Notes: a model not told the origin generated them from the letters alone. Positions 45,976-57,639 are shown, numbered from the stretch's first letter. The stretch: 64,000 bases of DNA from Typha latifolia (GCA_019914945.1 CM034102.1:8421501-8485500); one strand, 5' to 3'. Translations and numbers: made by a program.

Positions 45976-46970
45976 TCTCTAATTAGTCACTTTTGTAAAT
46001 ATAATAATAACTTTCATTAATTTTTGACAACTTTCGTTATTTTTTTTATGTTTCAGAATCTATATATTTCACTATTATAATTTACATATAAAAAAATTAG
46101 AGATAGTTTAAATAAATAAAACTCCTTAATCAATGTTTCAAAAATATAACTTAATCTATTATTACAAATAAATTATAAGATATACTTAAAAAACTGTAAA
46201 TTATTGTTAGAATTTTATACTTAAATTACGAATTTCAAACTTAAACTATGAATTTCATACTTAAACTACGAATTTCTTATCAAATTCTTTGTTTCACTTA
46301 GATAAATTTTAAATTTGAAGAAACTTCAAATACAAGAGTTCTAGATCATGATGTCACGAATTTTATCCAATTAGTTTCATATTTTTTGGATATCACATGC
46401 ATATCTTCCAAATAGTTTGCTAAATTACGCAAAATTAGAATTTCATAGTTTAAGTATGAAATTCATACTTTAAGTACAAGTTTCGTACTTAAACTATAAA
46501 ATTTCAATTGTGCACAGTTTTGCGAAAATATTCACGAGATTATTATTTGAAGCCCAAAAATTATGAAACAAATTGGATAAAATTTATGACATCATGATGT
46601 AGAACTTTTTTAGTCGGAGTTTCTTTAGATTGGAAATATATCTATAGCGGAATGAAGAATTCATAGTTTAAATAAAAAATTAATAGTTTAAGTATGAAAT
46701 TCTGACAATAATTTATAGCTTTTTTAAGTATATATTATAATTTACTTGTAATATTAGATTAAGTTATATTTTTGAAATATTGATTAAGGAGTTTTTATTT
46801 ATTTAAACTATCTCTAATTTGTTTATATGTAAATTGTAATGGTGAAATATATAAATTATGAAATATAAAAAAAAAGTTGTCAAAAATCAATGAAAGTTGT
46901 AATTATATTTACGAAAGTGAGTAATTAGAGATATTTTTCTACACAAACCTTTCTAATCGTTCTTTAATTA
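45962..46970. repeat. Palindrome 2 of the foldback element
   Basis: An inverted repeat of about 1 kb centred near 46465. The left outer arm (TATCTCTAATTAGTCACTTT) and the right outer arm (GTGAGTAATTAGAGATATTT) match, as do inner blocks with GATCATGATGTCA against TGACATCATGATG. Confidence 0.85.
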
Positions 46971-46984
46971 ATATAGTAAGACAC

Positions 46985-48310
46985 TAATTAGAGATCGTTT
47001 AAAAAACTACAAACTATTATCAGAATTTCATACTTAAACTATGAATTTCTTGTCAAATTCTTTGTTTCACTATAGATAAATTTCAAAAATGAAGAAAATC
47101 TAAATATAAAAGTTTAAGATCATGATGTCACAAAATTTATTCGATTAGTTTCATATTTTTTGGATGTCAGATGCATATCTTCTAAATATTTTGCTAAAAT
47201 TATGCAAAATTAGAATTTCGTAGTTTAAGTATGAAATTCATACTTTAAGTACAAATTTCGTATTTAAACTACGAAATTTTAGTTGTGCACAGTTTTGAAA
47301 AATATATTCACAAGATAATCATTTGAATCTCAAAAATTATGACATCATGATTTAGAACATTTTTATTCGGAGTTTCTTTAGATTGGAAATATATCTACAG
47401 CAGAATGAAGAATTCATAGTTTAAATACAAAATTCGTAGTTTAAGTATAAAATCATGATAATAATTCATAGTTTTTAAAGTATATATTGTAATTTACTTG
47501 TAATATTAGATTAAGTTATATTTTTAAAATGTTGATTAATGAGTTTTTATTTATTTAAACTATCTCTAATTTGTTTATATGTAAATTGTAATGGTGAAAT
47601 ATATAAATTCTGCAATGTAAAAATAAATAACGAAAGTTATTAAAAATTGTTATTATATTTACGAAAGTGACTAATTAGAGATATTTTTTCTATACAAGTC
47701 TCTCTAATTGCTATTTAATTAATACAATAAGAGACTAATTAGAGATAGTTTAAATTACAAATTATTATTAGAATTTTATACTTAAACTACGAATTTCTTG
47801 TCAAATTCTTTATTTCACTGTAGATAAATTTAAAATATGAAGAAACTCTAAATACAAAAGTTTTATATCACGATGTCAGATTTTATCCAATTAGTTTCAT
47901 ATTTTTTGGATGTGAGATGCATATCTTTAAAATATTTTGCTAAAATTACGTAGAATTAGAATTTCGTAGTTTAAATATGAAATTTATACTTTAAGTATAA
48001 ATTTTGCACTTAAACTATACAATTTTAATTGCGCACAGTTTTGAAAAAATATTCACAAAATAATTATTTGAAGTCTAAAATTTATGAAACCAGTTTGATA
48101 AATCTATGACATCATGATCTAGAACTTTTTTTATTTGGAATTTATTTAGTTTTGAAATATATCTACAACAGAATAAAGAATTCATAGTTTAAGTACTAAA
48201 TTCATAATTTAAGTTTGAAATTCTGACAAAAATTCACAGTTTAAACTATCTCTAATTAGTCTCTTATTTTATTAAATTAAAGAGTGATTATAGACTTGTA
48301 TAGAAACAAA
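46985..48310. repeat. Palindromes 3 and 4 of the foldback element
   Basis: Two further inverted repeats with the same building blocks (centres near 47250 and 47980). They are also direct copies of parts of palindrome 2, for example 47350-47690 against 46600-46945. This suggests amplification by internal duplication or repeated self-insertion. Confidence 0.75.
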
Positions 48311-48336
48311 ATTAAAAGATAGAAAAAAAGAGCAGT

Positions 48337-48405
48337 AGAAGAAGAAGAAGAAGAAGAAGAAGAAGAAGAAGAAGAAGAAGAAGAAGAAGAAGAAGAAGAA
48401 GAAGA
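48337..48405 (+). repeat. (GAA)n microsatellite
   Basis: About 22 uninterrupted GAA units near the right end of the foldback element. The left end has the matching, shorter TTCTTC run (about 45567-45611), as expected within an inverted repeat. Confidence 0.92.
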
Positions 48406-48633
48406 ATTAGCAGCAACATATGAAGTAGAAGATAAAGAAAATGAAGAAGATGATTACGGGACATTTCTCTCTCTCTTGTAATGTCCCGTCAATATTTAAT
48501 GAGGCACTAAATGACAGAAATGACAAAGTTGAAAGAAAAGTAAGAAAAAAACTTGCAAGAGAAGCCCAAAATGACCATAGTTTACCAAATCGAAAATCAA
48601 ATGGATTTTCGGTGCAAATAATCCCAAATTATT

Positions 48634-49591
48634 AAATATTAATATTTTATTTTAACTAATTAATATATTTAGTTATAAGTAGACATTTTGATCAATAGAA
48701 TCTTATTTAATCACTAAAAATGGTCAAATTTGGGCTTAAACCAGATTTAAACTTAGCCACTTAAGTTAATTGGACAATACTAACCAACTCAATTTACCTC
48801 TCTTTTCTCAAGCCATGCTTAAGTCAAACTAAGATTCACTAATCACTTTCTTCCTTATATAAATTAGAAAGAGTCAAAATACCTTCTTTTTTCATCAAGT
48901 ATAAGATTTTCAGTAATCAAATCTCTATCCAGTTGTAGAATTTTAGCAAAAAATCTTCACATAATGTAGCAAATTTTCATCTTTAATTCAGCAAAAATTT
49001 TAGCAAAAATTACAGTAGTAAATAAATATCAAATTCCTATATGTGCAGAAATTTACAACTAAGTAAATTACTCACCTAATGCAGTAGATTCCCAGCATAT
49101 TTCATGCAAATTTTCACCAGATTTCATGCACATTTTCAGCAGATTTTAAGCATAATCACTTAAAATTTCTAGCAGATTTAGAGCAGATTTTCATTAGTCC
49201 AAGAAGTCTATAAATAAAGAAGCTAAGAGCTAAAGAAAAATGTCTTTTTCTTGTATACTTTTTGTTCAGCTTTTTAGAGGAGTTGTAATCTAAATTTCAC
49301 CATTTAACTTGCAATTGTTTCAATTCAATTGGAAACAATAAAGTACATACGAAGAAATTTTAATCTTTGTAAGTTAGTAAAGTTCATATTTTGATTTTTT
49401 TAGCGTAAGCTATTGTTTTTAGATTTGGACTTTTATGGTTTTTGAAATATGTATTTTACAAATCTCTAGTGCTAAATCTCATGTTTATTTTTATTCAAGT
49501 TGTATTACTAATTACTAAAATAAATTTCTAATTTTTTTAAAGTTGAGGATGAAGTTCATAATAACATATTTCTTTTATTCTAAATTTCTTA
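48634..49591 (+). other. Unassigned region, possible LTR-like promoter
   Basis: Contains loose repeats of GCAGATTTTCA/GCAAATTTTCA (48960-49200), a TATAAATAAAG box near 49212, and TTGTATAC... followed by a leader with AATAAA at 49338. The arrangement resembles the U3-R-U5 of an LTR, but no ends or target duplication could be fixed. No gene is seen. Confidence 0.35.
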
Positions 49592-49730
49592 GGGTTATTT
49601 GCATCGAAAACCCACTTGATTTTTGATTTGGCAGCCCAAGATCTTTTTCGGTTTCCTTTGCACTTGAGGCTTTTTCTCTTTGCCCTTCTCATACTCGAGT
49701 ATTGCTGCCGTGTTGTAGAGAGCGTAATTA
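49592..49730 (+). repeat. Terminal repeat of the Ulp1-bearing element
   Basis: It starts GGGTTATTTGCATCGAAAAC and follows the left terminus of the 45370-48625 element for about 100 bp (TGATTTGGCAG, TTTCTTTGCAC-like, GACTTTTT-like blocks). It lies upstream of the Ulp1 gene in the expected outward orientation. The matching right terminus was not found before the LINE remnant at about 57640, so the element is probably truncated. Confidence 0.7.
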
Positions 49731-50177
49731 TTGACTTGAAATAAAAAAGTAATACTTTCATTATGTTCTTTCGTAGTTGAAGAACGAAAAAGGGTTTGGC
49801 TAGGGGATATCTATCATAACCATTGTCTTCTTCTACTCTAGGGTTTTCGCTTCATCGATTGTGTCCCTCCTCAAAATCTCATCTAAAGTTCCCTTTAAAT
49901 ATATTCTTCATTATTGGTAAGTAAGCAAGATTTTCGCTTCATTTTTCGAGTAGTACCATTGAGGTTATTGTTTAAAATTTTTCTCTTAAATTATTGTCAT
50001 ATTTATTTGTTTTTGTCTATATTCTACAGTGAAGATTTTTCCAGTTTGTAAGGATTCGTGGGGCTATTTATTGAGAAAGCCCTCTTAATTTCGTGGGACC
50101 ACCGTTTATTTAGTGAATATGAGAAGATATAAATAGTTGTGATGTAATGTTGATGTTGCTTTCTTAATTAAATTAAC

Positions 50178-50905
50178 AAAGTTTATTTACAAAATTTGTC
50201 CTTGTTATTTTTGTTTCGTAGTTTATTGACAAAAGTTAATTAGGTTTCGCAGTTTATTAAAAAATTTATTCTTATTATTATTTAGGTTTTACAATTTATT
50301 GACAAAATTTGTTATTGTTGTTATTTATGTTCCACAGTATTGACAAATTTCGTCTTTGTTATTTTGGTTTCGTAATTTATTGACAAAATTTGTCCTTGTT
50401 GTTAATTACCTTTCATAGTTTATTTGACAAAATTCATTCTTGTTGTATATATAGATTTCACATTTATTAATAAAATTTATTCTTGTTGTTATTTAGGTTT
50501 TGTAGTATTGACAAAATTCGTCTTTGTTGTTATTTAAGTTTCACAGTTTACTGACAAAATTCATCCTTATTGTTATTTAGGTTTCGCAGTTCATTGACAA
50601 AAGTCATCCTTATTGTTATTTAGGTTTTGCAGTTCATTGACAAAAGTCATCCTTATTGTTATTTAGGTTTTGCAGTTTAATGCAAAATTCATCCTTGTTG
50701 TTATTTAGATTTTCGAAATTTATTGACAAAATTTGTCATTGCTTTTATTTAGGTTTCACAGTTTATTGACAATAAACATCTTTGTTATTTTAGTTCACAA
50801 TTTATTGATAACATTCATCCTTATTATCTTAGTTTCAAAATTATTATATTAGTTTCGTAGTTTATTGACAATATTTGTACTTGTTATTTGGATTTTAATT
50901 AGTAA
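50178..50905 (+). repeat. About 43-bp minisatellite (about 17 units)
   Basis: Consecutive units of TTTATTGACAAAATTCRTCC, TTGTTGTTATTTAGG and TTTCGCAG, mostly 38-45 bp, with substitutions and small deletions. Two neighbouring units (about 50588-50675) are almost identical, which suggests recent slippage. The array lies between the element's terminal repeat and the start of the Ulp1 reading frame. Confidence 0.9.
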
Positions 50906-51002
50906 AATTAGACGTATATTTTGTGTGTTGTACACTTAAATACTTGTTGGATATTTAAAATATTATGTTCTTATGATTTCTGCAGATAATTTGAATAAAT
51001 AT

Positions 51003-53263
51003 AATGACAAAGACCAAGAAGAGAGATTCCACTAATCGCGATGAATTGAAAGGACTTTAATCAAGTCAAACACTTCTATCAAAGAGGGAGAGAGATTCCA
51101 CTAATTGCAGTGAATTGAAAAAACTTCAAACAAGTTAGACCCTTCTATCAAAGATGAAGAGGGACTTTGATGATAATTTTCAAACCAGTCAGACCCCTCC
51201 ATCAAAGAAGAAGATTGATAAGGCTATAGAGGGATCTAATCTCAAAGTTAATAGAGAAAATACAGGCCCTTTAAATCGTGCATGATTACTTCACGATGCT
51301 ATACAAGTAAAATAAGCGAGATGTTCAAGTTCATTCGTGATCGACATATGAAGATTGATTCCAAAACACCTTTTAAGTATTTATTTGACTTTCCTAATGT
51401 CGCACAAGACACACCACTCCTTTGAGAGGTAATTAAGGGATGGAGGAGTGGATCAACATTTGTTTTTGGGAAATGTAAGCTTTAGTTGAAGGTAGTGGAA
51501 ACTGCCGTAATTCTTGGGTTACCTTTAAACGGTGAAAAGGTAGTCTTCGACATAAGCAATTCAAAAGGTGGAAAAGTGAATGAGGAATGGTATGGCATTC
51601 TTTTTGTAAAGAGACACTTCATTCGTGGAACGATAATAACGAGGAAATAAATAGAGATTGTGTTAGAGAAGTTGTCACCTTTGGACGATGAAAAAAGTGT
51701 CATTGATTTTGTTAAAGTGTACATTTTGTTAATTTTCAATACTATTTTATTTTAGCATAGTAATTATACTGCCCCTTGGAGCTTATCTCTTATATTAAAA
51801 ATCTTCAATATATTTGTAAATATAATTGGGGATTGGCTGTCCATGAGTTCCTCTTCCATTCCCTCCAATTTATAGTTAAGAAAGTCAACTCCATAATGGC
51901 GATAGGGAGTTTAGCTAATGAAGTGTTCATGAGTGGATGTATTATTGTATTGATAGTAATCATGATTATGTTGATGATTATAAACCTATTTATTTTAGAT
52001 TTTTCTAACTATCTTTACTTTTCTCATCACAGGTTTGCTTCCTAGAGCATTGGCAAATTTTGAAACTCAATTTCCCTTACATGACTCCTAGAATATTTCG
52101 ATGGGCTAGTGTAATCAAGTTCCGGAAACACTCTCGCAACTCTTATACCTCAATTGAGTGTTGAGAAGGTAGGTGTAATTAGAAAGTTATTTATTACAGA
52201 GTTATTTAATTATATCCATGACATACTGATGTAAACTTTATGTTTTGCAGATCCTTCCTCCCATTCAGCTTACTAAAAAGGAAAAAAAAAGGTTAAAGGA
52301 TTGGATTATGGCTCAAGTGAAATTCTACTCAGAATAAAATATGTACGTGTTGTTAGTCAAATATAGATTGAGGTATACACCTAATTATTTTTATTAGATT
52401 ATCAATAAGTTTATATATATGCTAAATTTATTTTTTTCAGGATGAATCCAAGTTAGGACTCCCTAGTGAACAAGAATTATCCATCTATGTGAGTCGAACA
52501 GAACAAGAATCATTCATCCGCAATTTATGTGCAGTTGTGGATGATTTGAAGAGACGGATGAGCTTAATGAAATAAGAAATTATTAAATTAAAGGCTAAAA
52601 ACGTCCAATTCAGGAGACAATTTTAGAAGATAGAAAATGAGAAGGCAGCTAGGACTGCTGAGTGGACTGGTTCAAGTAGTTTGACATTTGTGGTGGACAT
52701 AAACAAGATGTTCAAATTTCGAAGAAGTCCTTACATGCTTTGTAGTAGATCTAACATTATTGAGCTACCTAGTGATCATTTTATGTTGGTGGAAGATGGA
52801 GAAGAGAAAGAGTATGATGGTGAACAATATAAGAAAGATGAAGAGAAGGAACAGAAGAAACGGGAAGAGGAGAAAGATGAAGAGAAGGAAGGGGAAGCGG
52901 AGAAAGATGAAGAGAAGGAAGAGGAGAAAAAGAAAGAAGAGAAGTAAGGGGAAGGAGAAGAGAAAGATAAAGAAGATAATAGAGGGAAAGAGAAGATAGA
53001 ACAGTCTGATCAACCTTTGGTGGACCTAGAATTTGGTGACATAGTGAGGATAGTCGATGATATGTGCAAACCGGATCAATTTCTTATTGCCAAACTAGTT
53101 GATTCGATAGAAAACATTCTCTCCATCAAATAGGAAATTCCTTTGGGAGACAAAGATGGCAAAAAAATGAAAGTCTATTCGAAAGGAAAACAAAAAAGTG
53201 TCACATTTGATTATCTTGGAATAGAATCGCTGATGGAAGATGATAAACGTTTGATTAAATGGA
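51003..53263 (+). pseudogene. Transposon Ulp1-type protein gene, 5' part (broken)
   Basis: From an ATG at 51003 (MTKTKKRDSTNRDELKG) the plus strand carries fragments with a Ser/Thr/Lys-rich start, LGLPLNGEKVVFDISNSKGG near 51510, NWGLAVHEFLFHSLQFIVKK near 51820, and a Glu/Lys-rich linker (52795-52990). It then reads VDLEFGDIVRIVDDMCKPD and SVTFDYLGIESLMEDDKRLI up to the copy C insertion. The order (plant-specific N-terminal domain, charged linker, Ulp1 protease) is that of Ulp1-like proteins carried by plant Mutator-like and CACTA elements. Many stops interrupt it; intron borders are uncertain. Confidence 0.75.
52795..52990 (+). repeat. Glu/Lys-rich low-complexity linker
   Basis: Purine-rich AAAGATGAAGAGAAGGAA-type repeats encode an alternating Glu/Lys stretch (KEEEKDEEKE pattern). 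It lies in the linker before the Ulp1 protease part. Other frames over it give Arg/Lys- or Phe/Leu-repeat proteins and are not genes. Confidence 0.8.
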
Positions 53264-54792
53264 TGTAACACCCCCGTCACGCACAGATATTCTCTTGTGC
53301 ACATATAATCATGATAGCATCAAAAATTACTTGCTAACCTATCCATGATCACATAATCTATCACCAAATAAATCATACTATTAACTAAATAAACCTGTTA
53401 ACATATGCGTATCAAAGTCTATAATAATATACACTAGACCACTACATAATCTGGCAGGACCCACACAGGCCACAACAAACCATCAAGATTCAACTAAAAT
53501 AACTAATATAAGACAACGCCATGATTCGACCTGTATTATACAAAACATCATCTAATACAAAAGAGTACAAATGTCAAATACTGGTACAACTCAATTTTTA
53601 TATAAACTATCATCTATACTGTCTCGCATCTATAGCTCACCTTATCTTTGCTCTAAATTATCTCATAAGGATATCTCAAGGCGGTATCACATACCATAAT
53701 ATCTGTGGGGGTTAAAAAGAAAGAAATAAGGAAAGTCATGAGCAAAAAGCTTAGTAAATAGACCTTACCCTGAATCAGTGATGCCAAATAGAGAGTAAAT
53801 CATGTACTGAATAATATGAATCAAAAAAGCATCATGTCATGAACGAGTATATGAATGTATCCTCAATAGATAACATGTCACAACTGATAAAAGTATATAA
53901 TCTTCGATAATGAGTAAACAAATCTCCATGTTATACTATCATCATAACTTTCTCTCAAATATGACACATGATGCATGCCAACTATGACATGCTATGATAT
54001 CAAATGCAACCAGGTATGATGTATATTGACCACTCGATAATGAGGTAATCAGTTGATAATGAAATCATATGCATTTATCAATATCTTAGTCATCAATGTC
54101 ATCTCTATATGTCATCATCATACTAGACCACTGTGCAAAGTCAACACCCAATACCCGATCTCAACATCATGTCCGAAGGCTCAGAGCATACTCTGCCATC
54201 CGCAAGGAGTATCTCAAATATAATCATACCCCGCCACCCGCTAGTGTATCAACATCTATCTAGAAGGGCACCCACATAGTTGATAGAAATCTCGTGAGGA
54301 TAACTCGCCACATATGCCCTGGTGAATGGCATGTATTCGATTTTCTGTGCGCAGACTCAACTGACCTTGGACATGAGCAACGAGATATCGCATATCAGCG
54401 ACCATAATCATCACTCCAAGCACCCCTAACCCTAGCGTCTACTCGGGTATCCTCACGCTTTCTATCAACTATCCTATCAATCACATTTCATACTTTCCTT
54501 CTAAATGCCAAATCACATGCATATATTCAGTGCGATAACGAGTCAATGCATAACAAGAATTTAGGTGGAACAGGAATCAAGAGAAAAATGATGCAACGTA
54601 GACTCCAACCATGCATCTAACACATGCATACTCCTGCTAGTTTATCACATGCATACTCATACTAGAAGATCATCCTCATATAAAATCATAACAGTATAAT
54701 CATCTCTAATCATCTCTATTTATCATCATCATACTCATATCCAAGATCAGCCTAATTCTATGCATGATAAAAATATGCTCGACAGTAATCAT

Positions 54793-54847
54793 CTCTCACG
54801 TCCGTCAGTCAGACATCAACTCTCACGTCCGTCAGTCAGACATCAAC
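54793..54847 (+). repeat. 27-bp tandem duplication in copy C
   Basis: CTCTCACGTCCGTCAGTCAG followed by ACATCAA occurs twice in a row. Copies A and B have different sequence at this place, so the duplication is specific to this copy. Confidence 0.8.
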
Positions 54848-55535
54848 TCAACGTCAGGGTCCACGGGGTCTCACATAAGGGGTTCGGGGTCTGAAAATAT
54901 TTAAGTAGCATGAAGTTAGTTGTTCATCAAATTAAAATCCATTCATGTAATATATGATGATTTAGAAGGTTTTAGAATTTCTACTTATCTTTATAACTAG
55001 CTAATTTTTTTAATTACAAATAAAAATAAAAATAAAAATATAGATGAAAACCTAACTATAATTATATCTTGATTAATTAGAGATTACTTTATAAAATAAT
55101 AAATAAATACATAAGCCTAGTATTTTATTTGTTACAAAAATAACAGTATATAATAAATTAATAGAATTACTTAAAATGTATATCATAAGAATATTAGAAT
55201 ATAAATCTAATAATTATAATTTACAAATCTATCTATTAATCTAATATACATATCAGTAAATAAATAAATAAAATAAATATAAGTATTACCTATATTTATG
55301 TGTAATAGTTTATAACCTAATTAATCATTAATTAATTATAATTAACAATAATCATATTGATGAATATATATTATTATTAAAATAAATAATGTCTAAATTT
55401 ATTTGTATTAATTAAGACAGAAATACCTAAATAAATAAATAATAAAATTAAAAAGAATAAGGGATCACTAGTACTAGTGCTGGGCTTGGCCCAGCATTGG
55501 CATGCTAGAGCGTTAGGCCGAGCCTAGCACTGTTG

Positions 55536-55905
55536 CAGAAAAACAAGAAGAGAAGAAGCAGCTGAGGAAGAAGAAGAGAGGAAGAAGAAAGAAGAAGGAA
55601 GAAGAAGCCAACGATCAGCCTCTCGTCGGCGGCTCGGCTCTGACGAGCCCGAGCTCGGGGCAAGAAAGAGAGAGGGAGAGAGAGAGAGAGAGGAAGAAAA
55701 GGAAAGAGATGGGGAAATATGGGATCTCACCGATGGCGGTGGCTTTAGGGGAGGTGGCGGCGGGCCGACGTCGGCAACGAGGAGAGGAAGTAGTGAGAAA
55801 GAGAGTGGAGAGAGAGTAGAGTGAGAGAGAGAGACCGAGAGAGGGATAGATAGAGAGAGAGAGATTTAAAGAGAGAGAGAGGGAAGGTGGTGGAGGAGGG
55901 GTAGC
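55536..55905. repeat. Purine-rich GAA/GA tract in copy C
   Basis: GAAGAA repeats at about 55546-55606 and GA runs at 55662-55692, 55795-55830 and 55850-55888, parallel to copies A and B. Long Ser/Leu-rich minus-strand frames over it are microsatellite translations. Confidence 0.85.
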
Positions 55906-56105
55906 GGTGGCGCCGGGGCCCGCCACGGCACGCTGGCCATAGCCGGTTGGCTGCGGCAGCGGCAGTGGGCGCGTGGCGCTCCACCACGCAAGCTGCATGA
56001 GCAGCTTGCATGGGCACAAGGCCGGCCAAAGTGTGGCCAGCCACGTTGTGCCCAAAATAATTAATTAATTAATTAATTAATTTTTTTTAAGGTTGGGTTG
56101 TTACA

Positions 56106-56997
56106 ATGGATGCTTTCATTTTCTAATATAGGGGTTCCTATTTGGAAAGATGATCACACCATGGTGGAGAAATGTTAACTTCTACCTCTATTAAGTAATT
56201 ATGAACTAATTGATGATAAAGTGATTAATTATTTTAGCAGAATTTGTTTCTATTGGCAATTAAAGGATTCTGGTTTGTACATATATTGCATATTTTCATT
56301 GACATTTCTTGATCAAGGGGTTCAAATAAAAAATGACTCGATAGTTGTTGGAATGATTGAAAATTATCCTTTAGAACTTTATAATGCAAAGTTCTGGTTT
56401 ATCCCTCTTCACACTTGAAGCCATTGACATCTTTTGGTGGTTGACATAAAGAACAGGAAGGACATTCGTTACAATTCTCTATAGGACCCTTGATATTTAC
56501 GGGCTGCAAAGAAAATGGTGAATTTTTTTTACATGACATCATTTACTTAAGTGTTTGTAGTGAGATATCTGAATAACTCAATTATATATACAGATGGGAT
56601 GGCTCAATAGATGGCTGTGTACTTTTGCACCGCAAAATATATGGTATCTTGCCTGGAGAGGTGTTGAAGGAAGGAAATTGCACGAGGGACTAGAAGCTGT
56701 TCAAAGTCAATTGCCCGAAATAGGCTGATTCGTAAGTCTATTTAGTAAATATGATGTAAGTTATTCTTGAATTCGTAACTAATTCATATTGCATTATTCT
56801 GTAGGGCTGATTGTGCGATATTTGTAATGTTATATATTGACTATATCCATAGAGGGCAAGCATTTGATCTTAAACAGGAAGACATATGCAGATTTAAGGC
56901 TTCCACGTGTGTTACAATTGTTAGGGACGGGATTTCCATGGTGCCAGTACTAAAAGATTTAATCAAGCAAGAATCTCTGTCCATGATTCTTATTTAA
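56106..56997 (+). pseudogene. Transposon Ulp1 (C48) cysteine protease domain, 3' part (broken)
   Basis: The plus strand shows the C48 fold in order: DSIVVGMIENYPLELYNAKF and WFIPLHT, then the catalytic His at 56422 in SH-stop-HLLVVD (the usual Trp after His is a TGA), RYNSL near 56480 where the family has Y-D-S-L (the catalytic Asp position is Asn), and after an apparent intron ending at 56804, ADCAIFVMLYIDYIHRGQAF with the catalytic Cys at 56812. Ulp1 proteases remove SUMO-like modifiers; element-borne versions have no proven role in transposition. At least three in-frame stops make it a pseudogene. The frame ends at TAA 56995. Confidence 0.88.
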
Positions 56998-57039
56998 CCC
57001 TATTTGTCCTTGTAATAGTGAAGTTAGTGAATTCTGTAG

Positions 57040-57625
57040 TGAATATTTGCGACAATTGTTAATATAGTTTCGAAAGTTGTTAATATATCATTAATATAAG
57101 TTGTTAATATATCATTAATATAAGTTATTATATTTGCCAATATTGTTATACAAGGAAAGTTGTCTATATAACTAGGCGTTTTAAGGCAGTTGATACAATA
57201 TTTGTGAAAGTTGTTATTATGACTAGTCGTTTGAAGGCAAGTTATTATTATATTTGCAAAAGTTGTTATATAACTACAAAAGTTGTTATTATATTTGTGA
57301 AATATGTTATTATGAATAGCCATTTTAATACAAGTGGTTATTTTGTATATAACTACGAAATTTGTTTATATATTTGCAAAAGTTGTTATATAACTATAAA
57401 AGTTATTATTATATTTGTGACTGTTGTTAATATAGTTTTGAAAATTATTAATATGTCATTAATGCAAGTTGTTACTATATTTGCGAATGTTGTTATATAA
57501 GTACGAAATTTGTTTATATATTTGCGAAAATTGTTCTTATATTTGCGATACTTATTAATATAGTTTCAAAAATTATTAATATAGTTATGAAAGTTGTTAA
57601 TATGTCATTAATAAAATTTGTTATT
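57040..57625 (+). repeat. GTTGTTATAT minisatellite
   Basis: Irregular repeats of AAGTTGTTATTATATTTGCG, AAGTTGTTAATATAG and TTATAACTACGAAATTTG, about 18-45 bp per unit. It lies just after the Ulp1 stop codon and ends at the LINE remnant. Open frames on both strands here are repeat translations. Confidence 0.85.
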
Positions 57626-57639
57626 ATATTTGCGACAAA

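Larger units (their letters stand above)
45370..48625. mobile_element. Non-autonomous TIR element made of large palindromes
   Basis: The left end (GAGTTATTTGCACCGAAAAC...) and right end (...GATTTTCGGTGCAAATAATCCC) form a long inverted repeat of about 170-200 bp. The flanks are AAATTATT on both sides (45362-45369 and 48626-48633), 8 of a possible 9 bp. Inside, four successive foldbacks share blocks such as AGTTTAAGTATGAAATTC and AATTAGAGATAGTTTAAA in both orientations. No coding region. The termini match the end at 49592 beside the Ulp1 gene, so this looks like a non-autonomous, Mutator-like relative. Confidence 0.82.
53264..56105 (+). mobile_element. Solo LTR-like repeat, copy C, inserted in the Ulp1 gene
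   Basis: It starts TGTAACACCCCCGTCACGC and ends GGGTTGTTACA, with ATGGA on both sides (53259-53263 and 56106-56110), a perfect 5-bp duplication. It is 2842 bp and the longest of the three copies. Removing it rejoins the Ulp1 reading frame (...RLIKW then MLSFSNIGVP). Inside are the CTCGTGAGGATAACTC block, a 27-bp direct duplication with TCTCACGTCCGTCAGTCAGA (54794-54850), an AT-rich middle, and a GAA/GA and GC-rich end with a TTAA repeat at 56057-56081. Confidence 0.9.

Noticed and set aside
48634..49591. A solo LTR with TATA box and AATAAA signal
   Set aside because: The promoter-like order is suggestive, but no TG...CA ends, target duplication or second copy in the window support it.
50178..50905. 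Regularly repeated units considered as a CRISPR-like array
   Set aside because: The units are contiguous tandem repeats without unique spacers, and the window is plant nuclear DNA. It is a minisatellite.
52760..53013. Lys/Arg-rich plus-strand and Phe/Leu-rich minus-strand frames
   Set aside because: They are shadows of the Glu/Lys-rich linker of the Ulp1 pseudogene in other frames.
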